A stretch of DNA of 64,000 nt from Plantactinospora endophytica (GTDB lineage: Bacteria > Actinomycetota > Actinomycetes > Mycobacteriales > Micromonosporaceae), in assembly GCF_016862915.1 (NCBI RefSeq), contig NZ_BONW01000008.1:186001-250000 (forward strand), read 5' to 3'. The notes below the pieces were generated by a model. It did not search any database. It was not told the origin of the DNA and was given only the letters and a program-made list of their open reading frames with translations. The first letter of the stretch is position 1. Each line of letters begins with the position of its first letter. A program made the position numbers and the translations under genes. Positions 35,852-47,300 of the stretch are shown here, piece after piece.

Positions 35852-36922
35852 TCAGAGCTCCGCGAGCCGGCGGCGCCGGACCAGCATGATGAAGAACGGA
35901 CCGCCGATGAACGCGGCGATGATGCCGACGCCGACCTCGCTCGGCCGGGCGACGACCCGACCGACGATGTCGGCCAGTAGCAGCAGGCTCGGCGCGAGCA
36001 CCATGGTGAACGGCAGCAGCCAGCGGTGGTTGGGGCCGGTGATCAGCCGGGCCAGGTGCGGCACCACCAGGCCGACGAAGACGACCGGGCCGGCCACCGC
36101 GACCGCCGACCCGGCGAGCAGCGTCACCGCCAGGGTGCCCTGGAGGCGTACCAGTCCGACCCGGCGGCCCAGCGCGGTCGCCACGTCGTCGCCGAGGGCG
36201 AGACTGTTCAGCGCCGGTGCGGCGGCCAGCGCCAGTACGGTGCCGACGGCCAGGAACGGCAGAAGTTGGCCGATGGTGCCGAAGTCCGGGCCGGACAGCG
36301 AACCGGCCGCCCAGAACCGGTAGCGGTTCAACGCGTCCGGGTCGCGCAGCACGATGGCGCTGGTCAGCGAGTTGAGCAGGAAGGTGATCGCCACTCCGGC
36401 CAGCGCCACCTTGACCGGGGTGGAGCCGCCCCGGCCGAGCCCGCCGAGCAGGTAGACGACGACGCTGGCGAGCAGCGCGCCGACGAAGGCGAACCAGATG
36501 TAGCCGTAGAGGGTGGCGATGCCGAACCAGGCGATCGCGACGACGATGCCGAGTGCGGCACCGGCGCTCACCCCGAGCAGCCCCGGGTCGGCGAGCGGGT
36601 TGCGGGTCAGCCCCTGCATCAGGGCGCCGGAGAGTCCGAGCGCGATGCCGACCAGCAGGCCGAGCACGGTACGCGGCAGGCGTACGCCCCAGACGATGGC
36701 TTCGACCTGCGGGTCGGCGGCCCGGGCTGCGGCCCGGTCCAGCAGGGTCTGCACCACCTGGTCGAGCGGGATCTGCCGGCTGCCCACCGCGACGGAGAGC
36801 AGGGACAGGACGATCAGGACGGTCGTGGCGACCAGGAAGAGCCCGACCGGACGGGTGGGTCGGTGGCCCGTCGCCCGGGTTGGCCCGGTCGGGCTCACCG
36901 GTGCTGCCTGGTCTGTTGTCAC
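35852..36922 (-). CDS. FecCD-family ferric-siderophore permease (first subunit)
   Basis: A 356-aa membrane protein, about ten helices after a Pro/Thr-rich N-terminus of about 27 residues. FecCD landmarks: WGVRLPRTVLGLLVGIALGLSGALMQGLTRNPLADPGLLGVSAGA and LGDDVATALGRRVG, then VGLVVPHLARLITG (the VPH block). It is the first gene of the uptake operon. The start GTG 36922 follows GAGGAGCGC. The iron box 68 bp upstream implies repression by an IdeR/DmdR1-type regulator. Confidence 0.92.
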   Translation of the reverse strand: MTTDQAAPVSPTGPTRATGHRPTRPVGLFLVATTVLIVLSLLSVAVGSRQIPLDQVVQTLLDRAAARAADPQVEAIVWGVRLPRTVLGLLVGIALGLSGALMQGLTRNPLADPGLLGVSAGAALGIVVAIAWFGIATLYGYIWFAFVGALLASVVVYLLGGLGRGGSTPVKVALAGVAITFLLNSLTSAIVLRDPDALNRYRFWAAGSLSGPDFGTIGQLLPFLAVGTVLALAAAPALNSLALGDDVATALGRRVGLVRLQGTLAVTLLAGSAVAVAGPVVFVGLVVPHLARLITGPNHRWLLPFTMVLAPSLLLLADIVGRVVARPSEVGVGIIAAFIGGPFFIMLVRRRRLAEL

Positions 36923-36989
36923 GCGCTCCTCGTGTTTCCTTCGTCGCTGGGCGTCTCTTCTGCCGACGTACGTGCAGGGTTTTCGCTTC

Positions 36990-37008
36990 TTAGGGTAGGT
37001 ATACCTTA
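36990..37008. promoter_or_regulatory. Iron box upstream of FecCD operon
   Basis: TTAGGGTAGGTATACCTTA matches 14 of 19 bases of the recalled IdeR/DmdR1 consensus. It is palindromic around GGTATACC and sits 68 bp before the start of the first permease on the minus strand. Confidence 0.8.
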
Positions 37009-37056
37009 GTTCAAGGCTTCGATGGTTGGGAGGTCTGTTCCGCGAAGCGGTTGAGG

Positions 37057-37075
37057 TTAGGTAAGGATTACCTTA
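37057..37075. promoter_or_regulatory. Iron box upstream of siderophore-binding lipoprotein and NRPS
   Basis: TTAGGTAAGGATTACCTTA matches 15 of 19 bases of the recalled IdeR/DmdR1 consensus. It lies 170 bp before the lipoprotein start on the + strand and probably controls the lipoprotein-NRPS-MbtH transcript. Confidence 0.82.
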
Positions 37076-37244
37076 CTATTCCCGCATCGGAACCGGACGC
37101 CGGTTGCCGTGCCGACGCCCGGCGAAACCGTCGCCCGGCGTCACGCGACCGCATTCCGCCCCGGCGTGCCGCGCCGGGGCCTGCCGAGACCGATTCCCTC
37201 CGCCCGCCACCTGACGGGACGACCGAGAAGCCGAAGAGGAGCCG

Positions 37245-38270
37245 ATGTCCACGACACCTGCCCGCCCGATCCGCGCCGGGCGACTCGCCCGACTCACGGC
37301 GGCCCTCGCCGTCCTCGCCCTCGGCCTCGCCGGCTGCGGTGGCGGCGACGACGGCGCCGACCCGGCACCGTCCGCGAGCAGCGGCGGCAGCTTTCCGGTG
37401 ACGGTCGAGCACAAGTACGGCAGCACCGAGATCACCAAGGCGCCGACCCGGGTCGTCACGCTCGGCCTCAGCGACCAGGACCCGGTGCTCGCCCTCGGTG
37501 TCGTACCGGTCGGCGCGATCGACTGGTTCCTGGAGCGGCCGTACGGCAAGTGGCCGTGGGCGCAGCCGCTGTGGGGCAGCACCCCGCCGGAGATCGTCGG
37601 TGAGCGGGACGACTACAACCTCGAAAAGATCGCCGCACTGCGTCCGGATCTGATCATCGGGCTCTACTCCGGGATGACGCAGGAGCAGTACCAGAAGCTC
37701 TCCCAGCTCGCCCCGACCGTCGCCCAGCCGAAGGGCTACGCCGACTACGCCGCACCCTGGCAGGAGATGACCCGATCGGCCGGCCGCGCGCTGGGCAAGC
37801 CGGAGCAGGCCGACAAGCTGATCGCCGACGTCGACGCCCGGTTCGCCAAGGCCCGGCAGGAACACCCCGGCTTCGCCGGCAGGACCGTCGCGGTCGTCGA
37901 CCCGTACGAGGCCGGCAAGTACGCGGTCTTCGCGCCGAGCGACCCGAAGGTGGTCTTCATGACCCAGCTCGGCTTCACGGTGCCGCAGACCATCGTGCAG
38001 GCGGCCGGCAAGGAGTACGCCGCCGAGATCGGCTCCGAGCGGCTCGACCTGGTCGACGTCGACAAGCTGCTCTTCCTCACCTCCGACGCCAGCGCCGAGC
38101 CCCGGGTGAAGGCGGACAAGGTCTACGCCACCCTCGAGGTGGCCAAGCAGAACCGGGCGGTCTTCCTGCCGTACGAGAACCCGCCGCTGGGCGGTGCGCT
38201 CTCGTTCAGCACCGTGCTGAGCGTCCCGTACGCGCTGGACCAGATCCTGCCGCTGCTCGGCGACGGCTGA
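37245..38270 (+). CDS. Iron-siderophore-binding lipoprotein (FecB/CchF type)
   Basis: A 341-aa substrate-binding protein that captures the ferric siderophore at the outer face of the membrane. Lipobox LAGC with Cys31 after a hydrophobic signal. The two lobes have the class III binding-protein marks: [21 protein letters not shown] near 65-85 and the helix backbone between lobes. [15 protein letters not shown] is the typical lobe-1 end. It is divergent from the permease operon and 70 bp upstream of the NRPS, so uptake and synthesis are co-regulated. The start ATG 37245 follows GAAGAGGAG. Confidence 0.92.
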   Translation: MSTTPARPIRAGRLARLTAALAVLALGLAGCGGGDDGADPAPSASSGGSFPVTVEHKYGSTEITKAPTRVVTLGLSDQDPVLALGVVPVGAIDWFLERPYGKWPWAQPLWGSTPPEIVGERDDYNLEKIAALRPDLIIGLYSGMTQEQYQKLSQLAPTVAQPKGYADYAAPWQEMTRSAGRALGKPEQADKLIADVDARFAKARQEHPGFAGRTVAVVDPYEAGKYAVFAPSDPKVVFMTQLGFTVPQTIVQAAGKEYAAEIGSERLDLVDVDKLLFLTSDASAEPRVKADKVYATLEVAKQNRAVFLPYENPPLGGALSFSTVLSVPYALDQILPLLGDG

Positions 38271-38340
38271 CCCGCCGGCAGCGCCCCGGCACCCGCAACC
38301 CACAACGTTTCCACCCGCTGGCGAGAGGCGGTACTTCGTC

Positions 38341-41300
38341 GTGCCCACAAGTGACCTGAACCGTGCCGGCCACGGGCCGACCACGGACCGGCACCGGATC
38401 CTCGTCGAGTGGAACGAAACGGTCCGTCCCGCACCCCCGGCGACCTGGCCGGACCTCTTCGCGGCGCAGGTCCGCCGTGCGCCGGGGGCGGTGGCGGTGG
38501 TCTGCGAGGACGTCGAGCTGACGTACGCGCAACTCGACGCCCGGGCGAACCGGCTGGCTCACGCGCTGCTGGCCCGGGGAGTCGGGCCGGAGCGGGTGGT
38601 GGCGCTCTGCCTGCCCCGCTCGGTGGACATGATCGTGGCCGAGGTGGCGGTGCTCAAGGCCGGCGGCGCCTACCTGCCGGTGGACCAGGACTACCCGGCC
38701 GAGCGGACCGGCTTCATGCTGGCCGACGCCCGGCCGGTCTGCCTGGTCAGCACGACCGCGCTGGCCAGCGAACTGCCGGCGACCCCGGGCCTGCCCCGGC
38801 TGCTCCTCGACGAGCTGCTAGCCGACGAGCCGCTTGCCGACGCGCAGCCTCCGACCGACGACCGGGCCGGGACGCGCCAGGCCGGAACCGATCAGGCCGA
38901 AATCGATCGGCCGGGTGGACGGCTGCCCGACACCGATCCGACCGACGACGACCGGGGTGCGCCGCTGACCCCGGACAGTGCCGCGTACGTCATCTACACC
39001 TCCGGCTCGACCGGCCGGCCCAAGGGCGTCGTCGTGTCGCACGCCGGGGTGGCCAAGCTGGTCGCCACCCAGCGGGCCCGGCTCGGCGTCGGGCCGCAGA
39101 GCCGGGTACTCCAGTTCGCCTCGCCCAGCTTCGACGTGGCGTTCTGGGACCTCTGCCTCGGGCTGCTCTCCGGCGGCCGGCTGGTGGTGGTACCGGCCGA
39201 GCGCCGGGTGCCCGGCCCCGCGCTGACCGAGTACGCCCACCGGCACGGCGTGACCTTCATGATCCTGCCGCCGGCCCTGCTCGCCGCGATGCCCCGGGAA
39301 CTCACCCTGCCGGCCGGGGCGACCCTGCTGGCCGGTACCGAACGGGTCTCCCCGGAACTGGTCGCCCGGTGGGCCCGGGACCGGCCGATGTTCAACGCGT
39401 ACGGGCCGACCGAGGCGACCGTCAACTCGACGCTGGGGGAGTGCGACCCGCAGACCCCGCCCGGTGGCGTGGTGCCGATCGGCCGCCCCGACCCGGGCAC
39501 CCGGTGCTACGTGCTGGACGACGCCCTCCAGCCGGTACCGGTCGGCGCCACCGGTGAGCTGTACCTCGGCGGCACCGGGCTGGCCCGGGGCTATCTGGGA
39601 CAACCGGGGCTGACCGCGCAGCGGTTCGTCGCCGACCCGTATGGGCCGGCCGGTGGGCGGCTCTACCGCACCGGTGACCTGGTGCGCTGGCTGCCGGACG
39701 GGCGGCTGGAGTTCCTCGGCCGCGCCGACGACCAGGTGAAGATCCGTGGCTACCGGATCGAGCCGGGCGAGATCGAGTCGGTACTGGCCCAGCATCCGGC
39801 GGTCGGCCAGGTCGCCGTACTGGCCCGGCCGGGGCGGGACGGTCAACAGCGACTCGCCGCGTACGTCGTACCGGCGCTGGACCGGCCGGCGGACCGGGAT
39901 GCCGGAGTGGAGTCGGCCCGGGTGGACGACTGGCAGCGGCTGCACGAACTGCTCTACACCGCCGGGCGTACCGAGCGGTTCGGGGAGAACTTCACCGGCT
40001 GGAACAGCAGCTACGACGGGCTGCCGATCCCGCTGGCCGAGATGCGCGAGTGGCGGGACCGGACGGTCGAACGGATCCTCGCACTGCGCCCGCGCCGGGT
40101 GCTGGAACTCGGGGTCGGCAGCGGCCTGCTGCTGGCGAAGGTGGCGCCGGAGGTGGAGTCGTACTGGGGTACCGACCTCTCCCCGGCCGCGATCGAGGCG
40201 CTGCGCGACGAGGTGGCGGCGGTGCCGGCGCTGGCCGGCCGGGTCGAGCTGCGCGCCCAGCCGGCCGACGTGACCGACGGACTGCCGACCGGCTTCTTCG
40301 ACACCATCGTGCTGAACTCGGTACTCCAGTACTTCCCGAGCGTCGACTACCTGGCCGACGTGCTGCGCCGGGCGGTCGCGCTGCTGGCGCCGGGCGGCAG
40401 CGTCTTCGTCGGCGACGTGCGCAACCTGCGGCTGCACCGCACGCTGCGCGGGGCGATCGAGGCCGGCCGCCGCCGGCCGGACGCCGACGGCCGGCCGGCC
40501 GCGCTGGCCGCCGTCGAGCAGGCGCTGAGCTGGGAGGGCGAGCTGCTGCTCGACCCCGAGTTCTTCCCGGCGCTGGCCCGGGAGGTGCCGGCGATCGCCC
40601 GGGTCGACGTCGAGGTGAAGCGCGGCCGGGCACACAACGAACTCACCCGCTACCGGTACGACGTCGTGCTGCGCACCGCCGCCACCGATCCGTCCACCGT
40701 GGACGAAGCGGTCGAGCGGCCCTGGCACGACGAGCCGGCCGGGCTCACCGGACTGGCCGACCGGCTCGACTCGGCGCGGCCGGCCGTGCTGCGGGTCACC
40801 GGAGTACCGAACGCCCGGCTGGACGCCGACCTCACCGCCTACCGCAACCTCTCCGGCGCCCCCGCGCCCACCGCCGAGAACGGAGCTGCCGGGGCGCCGG
40901 GTGTCGACCCGGAAGCCGTCTACGAACTGGCCGGACGGCACGGCTACCGGGTCGCCGTCACCTGGTCCGGTACCGCTGACGACGGCCGTCTCGACCTGCT
41001 CTTCTCCCACCCGGACGCGGCACCGGCCACACCCGCGTACCGGCCGGAGCCGGTGTCCGGGTCGCTCGACCGGTACGCCAACCGTCCGGCCCCGTTCCGG
41101 GACGTCACCGCACTGCTGGCCGAGCTGCGTACGCACGCAAGGAGCTGGCTGCCCGACCACATGGTGCCGGCCGCCTTCGTGCCGCTGCACGAGCTGCCGG
41201 TGCTGCCCAGCGGAAAGCTGGACCGCTCCGCGCTGCCGGCACCGGACTTCGCGGCGCTGACCACCGGGGCCCGGCCCCGGGACGCCCGCGAGGAGGTGCT

Positions 41301-44300
41301 CTGCGCCCTCTACGCCGAGGTCCTCGGGCTGCCCGAGGTCGGCGTGGAGGACGACTTCTTCGCCCTGGGCGGGGACAGCATCGTCTCGATCCAGCTCGTG
41401 ATCCGGGCCCGGCAGGCCGGACTGGTGATCACCCCGCGCCAGGTCTTCCAGCGCCGTACCGTCGCCGAGCTGGCGCCGGTGGCCGAGTCGCTGTCCCGGG
41501 CCGTCGAGGACGACCCGCAGGCCGGGGTCGGCGAGTTCCCGCTCACCCCGATCATGCGCTGGCTGGACGGATGCGGTGGCCGGCTCGACGCGTTCGCGCA
41601 GTGGCTGGCGGTCCGGGTACCCGCCGAGGCGACCGCCGAGCGGCTGGCCGGCGTGCTCCAGGCGGCGGTGGACCGGCACGACGTACTCCGGTCCCGGCTG
41701 GTCCGAGCCACCCCGGGACAGCCGGGCCGGCTGGTGGTGCCGGCGCCCGGCACCGTGCCGGCAGCCGACCTGCTGCACCGGGTCGACGTCGCCGGGCTGA
41801 CCGACGAGGCGCTGCGGGACCGCATCACCGCTGCCGCCGACGAGGCGGGCGCCCGGCTGGCCCCGGAGGCCGGCGCCATGCTCCAGGCGGTCTGGCTCGA
41901 CGCCGGCCGGGACCGGACCGGCCGGCTGGTCGTGGTGGTGCACCACGTGGTGGTCGACGGCGTCTCCTGGCGGATCCTGCTGCCCGACCTGGCGGCGGCC
42001 TGGCCGGACGTGGCCGCCGGCCGGACGCCCCGGCTGGAACCGGTCGGCACCCCGCTGCGCCGCTGGGCCGAACTGGCGATCGCCGACGCCGATTCGGCGG
42101 ACCGGACCGCCGAGCTACCACTGTGGACGGAGCTGCTGCGCGGCGACGACCCACCGCTGGCCGACCGCCCGCTCGACCCGGTCGGCGACCTCGACTCCGT
42201 CCACCGGCTCACCCTGCGGCTGCCCGCCGACCGGACCGCGCCGCTGCTCACCAGCATTCCGGCGGCGTTCTCCGCCGGGGTCAACGACGTGCTGCTCACC
42301 GCGTTCGCGCTGGCGCTGGCCGACTGGCGCCGACGCCGGGGGACCAGTGTGCCCGGCCCCGCGCTGGTCGCGCTGGAGGGGCACGGCCGGGAGGAACAGC
42401 TCGCCGACGGCGTCGACCTGTCCCGCACGCTCGGCTGGTTCACCAGCATCTTCCCGGTACGCCTCGACCCCGGCCCGATCGACCTGGCCGACGCGCTGGC
42501 CGGTGGCGAGGACGCTGGCCGGGCCCTGAAGCGGATCAAGGAAGGGCTGCGCGCCATCCCCGACCACGGACTCGGGTACGGCCTGCTGCGGCACCTCAAC
42601 CCGGAGACCGCCGCCGTACTCGCCGGACTGCCCCAGCCGCAGATCAGCTTCAACTATCTCGGCCGCTTCGGGGTGGAGTCGTCACCGGACGGCTGCTGGA
42701 CGCCGCTGCCCGGACTCGGCCTGCTCGCCGGTGGCTTCGACGCGGCGATGCCGGTGGCGCCCTACACGCTGGAGGTGAACGCCTTCACCGAGGACCGGCC
42801 GGACGGCCCCGGGCTCGGCGTGACCTGGGCCTGGCCGGCGGCGCTGCTCGACGAGGCGGACGTGGCGGAGCTGGCCGACGGCTGGTTCGCCGCACTCGAC
42901 GCACTGGTCCGGCACGCCGCCCGGCCCGGAGCCGGTGGGCCGAGCCCGTCCGACTTCCCGCTGCTGCCGGTGCGCCAGGACGACGTGGACGAGCTGGCCG
43001 CCACCGTACCGGCGGTCGCCGACCTGCTGCCGCTGACCCCGTTGCAGGAGGGGCTCTACTTCCACGCGGTCGCCGCCGGGGCGGACCGGGACCCGTACCG
43101 GGTGCAGCAGGTGATCGAGCTGCGCGGGCCGTTGGACGCCGCCGCGCTGCGCCGGGCCGGCCAGGACGTGCTGGACCGGCACGCCCCGCTGCGGGCCGCC
43201 TTCCCGCAGCTCGCCGACGGGCGGCCGGTGCAGCTCGTCGCGGACCGGATCACGCTGCCGTGGCGCGAGGTCGACCTGACCGGGTACCCCGAACCGGAGC
43301 GGGAGGCCGAGTTCGAGGCGCTGGCCGAGGCGGAACGGAGAGCCCCGTTCGACCTGGCCCGGCCACCGCTGCTGCGCTGCGTACTGGTCCGACGGGACGC
43401 GCAGCGGCACGATCTGCTGCTCACCCACCACCACATCGTCACCGACGGCTGGTCCGCCGGGGTGACCCTGCGGGACCTGCTCGCCCGGTACGCCCCCGGA
43501 GGCGAGCCGGTCCGGCTGCCGGCGGTCACCCCGTACCGGCGGTATCTCGACTGGCTGGCCGGCCGCGACCGGTCGGCGGCCGACGCCGCCTGGCGGACCG
43601 CGCTGTCCGGAGTGGACGGTCCGACCCGGCTCGCCGCCGAGGCCGAGGACGGTTTCGACGGGATGTTCCATGCCGAGCGGACCGTGGTGCCGCTGGCCCC
43701 CGAGGTGGCGGCCGGGCTCGCCGGTCGGGCCAGGGCCGCCGGGCTGACCGTGGGGAGCGTGCTGCACGCCGCCTGGGCGGTGCTGCTGGGCCGCCGCCTC
43801 GGCCGCCGTGACGTCGTCTTCGGCAGTACGGTCTCCGGCCGGCCGGCCGAACTGGACGGCGTCGAGGCGATGGTCGGGCTGTTCATCAACACCCTGCCGG
43901 TCCGGCTGCGCTGGAGCCCGGCCGAGCCGCTGGTCGAGCTGGCCGGCCGGCTCCAGCGGGAACAGGCCGAACTGCTCGACGCCCAGCACCTCGGACTGCC
44001 GGCGATCCAGCGGCTGGCCGGCGTCGGCGAGCTGTTCGACAGCCTCGTGGTGGTGGAGAACTATCCCGTCGACGCTGCGCCCGGCGGCCGGGCCGGCGGC
44101 CTAGAAGTAGCCGGCGTCGAGTTCCGGGAGGCGACCCACTATCCGGTGACCCTGCTGGTGGCGCCGGCCGACGACCTGCTGGAACTCACCATCGAATACG
44201 ACCCGGACCGGGTCGACGCGGCGACGGTACGCCAGCTTCGTACCGGGCTGGCCGAGGTGCTCGGCACGTTCGTCGCCGAGCCGGACCGTCCGGTCGGCCG

Positions 44301-47300
44301 GATCGACCTGCTGCCGGCCGCCGAACGTGGACCGGGACTGGCCCGGCTAACCGGTCCGGTCGGCCCGGTGCCGGCGGAGACCCTGGACGGGCTGGTCGCC
44401 GCGCAGGCGGCGCGGACGCCGGACGCGGTCGCGCTGTTCGACGGGGAGCGGCAGCTCTGCTATTCGGAGCTGGACCGTCGGGCCGGCGCGCTGGCCCGGC
44501 GACTGGCGGCCCGGGGCGTCCGACCCGGCGACGTCGTCGCGGTCGCGGTACCCCGCTCCGCCGAGCTGGTGGTGGCGATGCTCGGCGTCATGAAGACCGG
44601 TGCGGCGTACGTGCCGCTGGACGTTTCGCATCCCCGGGACCGGCTCTCCGGGGTGCTCGCCGACTCCGGCGCCCGAGCCGTCGTCGCCACCGTGGAGGTG
44701 CTGCCCCGGGTGCCCCGACCGGACGGCGTGGCCCACCTGCTGCTCTCCCCGGCGGCGGAGCCGGACGCCGAGTCGGCGACTCTCGCTGTCCCGTCCGGGG
44801 TTGCCGCCGACCCCGACCGGCCCGCGTACCTGATCTACACCTCCGGATCGACCGGCCGCCCCAAGGGAGTGCTGGTCGGCCACCGAGCCGTCGTCAGCCA
44901 GTTGGCCTGGTCACAGCGGCGGTTCGGGATCGGCACCGAGGACCGGATGCTGCAACTCGCCCCGGCCAGTTTCGACACCTCGGTCTGGGAGATCTTCTGG
45001 CCGCTGTCGGCCGGTGCCGCCGTGGTGCTGCCCGGCGAGGACGAGGCCGGCGACCCGGCCCGGCTCGCCGAACTGGTCCGCCGGCACCGGGTCACCGCGG
45101 TGACCTTCGTACCGTCGCTGGTGGAGGCGTTCCTGCTCGCCGACGAGGTGACCGCCGACCCCGGCTGGGCGGCAACCCTGCGCTGGGTCTCCTGCGGCGG
45201 CGAGGCGCTCTCCCCGGACCTGGCCCGACGCTGGTACGCCCGCACCGGCACCGCGCTGGACAACTTCTACGGACCGACCGAGACGGCGGTGCAGGTCACC
45301 TGGTGGGCCAACGACGGCACTGCGGACCGGACCGTGCCGATCGGCCGTCCGGTGGCAAACACCCGGCTGTACGTGCTCGACGACTGCCTCCGGCCGGTGC
45401 CGCCCGGCGTACCCGGCGAGCTGTACGTCGCCGGCACCCAGCTCGGGTACGGCTACCACGCCCGGTTCGGGCTGACCGCCGAGCGCTTCGTCGCCGACCC
45501 GTACGGGCTGGCGGGGGAGCGGATGTACCGCACCGGTGACCTGGTGCGATGGCGTACGGACGGGGTACTCGAATACGTCGGCCGGAGCGACGCCCAGGTC
45601 AAGATCCGGGGGCACCGGATCGACCTGGGCGAGGTCGAGGCTGCACTCCGGAGCGCGCCCGGGGTGGCGCGGGCGGTCGCCGCCGTCCGGGTCGACGGAC
45701 GGGGCCGGAGCCACCTGGTCGGTTACCTGGTGCCGGTCGCCGGTACCCGGCTCGACGTCGAGGCGGTCCGGGCCGCACTCCGGGCCGGGTTGCCCGGGTC
45801 GATGGTGCCGGGCCGGTTCGTGGTGCTCGACGCGCTCCCGCTGACCCCCAGCGGCAAGCTCGACCGGGCCGCCCTGCCGGCGCCTGCCGTCGGCGCGGAG
45901 CCGGCCGCCGCCCCGCCCGCCCCGGGCGCCGGGCCAACCGGTCCGGTCACCCGTTCCGTCGTCGGTCCGGTCGCCGGTTCCGTCGCTGGTTCGGTTGCTG
46001 GTCCGGTCGCCGGTTCCGTTGTTGGTCCGGTCGCCAGTTCGTCCATCGCGGACGGTGTGGAGCCGGCCGGCGGGGGCGGTGCGGCCGAACGGCTGCTCCG
46101 GGAGATCTTCGCCGAGGTGCTCGGCCTGCCCGGGGCCGGTGCCGACGAGGACTTCTTCGCCCTCGGCGGCGACAGCATCCTCTCCATCGCGGTGTCCAGC
46201 CGGGCCCGCCGGCACGGACTGGCGCTCGCCCCGCGCGACGTCTTCCGGCACCGGACCCCACGGGCACTGGCCGAGGCCGCCGGTGGCGACGCGGCGCTCT
46301 CCCCGGCCAGCGCTCCGACGGCCAGCGCGCACGCCCCGACGGCCACCGCCGCACTGACGGCGGGCTCCGCGCCAACCAGTGCCCGGAGCCTGGTCGGCTC
46401 CCCGGCCAGCCCGGTGGTGGCGTCGCCGTCGCCGTCGCCGTCGGAGACGGACCCGGACGAGCTGGGCGACGTGCCGCTGCTGCCGACGGTGCACTGGCTG
46501 CGGGACACCGGACTGCCGATCGACCGGTTCACCCTGAGCACGCTGCTGGTCGTACCGGCGGAGCTGGACCTCGGGTCGCTGACGGCCGTACTCCAGGCGG
46601 TGCTGGACCGGCACGCCGGCCTGCGGCTCCGGCTGCGGCGGATCGCCTCGGTGCTCTGGACGCTCGACGCGGCTCCGGCCGGTGCCGTACCCGCCATCGA
46701 CCTGGTACGCCGCGTCGACGTGACCGGGCTGGACGACACCGGCCTGCGTACCGTGCTGGCCGTCGAGGCGGCCGCCGCGACCGACCGGCTGGCCCCGGAC
46801 GAGGGGACCATGCTCCAGGCGGTCTGGTTCGACTCCGGCGACCGACCCGGTCGGCTGCTGCTCGCCGCCCACCACCTGGTGGTCGACGGCGTGTCCTGGC
46901 GGATCCTGCTGGAGGACCTGGCCGCCGCCTGGGCCTCGGTACGGGCCGGAGAGCCGATCCTGCTCGCCCCGGTCGGCACCTCGCTGCGCCGGTACGCGCG
47001 GGTGCTTGGCGAGCATGCGCACCGCCCCGAGCGGCTGGCCGAACTCCCGCACTGGGCGGAGACCCTCGCCCCGGGAGCGGAGCTGCTGCCGGCGCTGGGC
47101 AGGCCACCGGCCGGGCCCGCCCGCCAGTACGTCGTACGCCTCGAACCGGCGCAGACGCTGCCGCTGCTCACCGCCGTACCGGCAGCGGTCGGTGGCGAGG
47201 TCACCGGAGTGCTGCTCGCGGCGCTCCGGCTCGCGGTCAGCCGGTGGCAGGACCGGCACGGCCGGAACGCCGCTGCCGACCTGCTCGTCGACCTCGAACG

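Larger units (their letters stand above)
36923..37244. promoter_or_regulatory. Divergent siderophore-uptake control region
   Basis: A 322-bp gap between the first permease and the binding lipoprotein. Two iron boxes, one near each gene's likely promoter, are listed separately. The first 60 bp around them is AT-richer than the surroundings. The rest, 37080-37244, is plain GC-rich leader of the lipoprotein gene with GAAGAGGAG directly before its ATG. Confidence 0.7.

Noticed and set aside
38818-41946. Open frame of about 1,040 codons on the minus strand inside the NRPS
   Set aside because: Arg/Gly/His-rich nonsense composition with no domains; it is the antisense shadow of a GC-rich gene.
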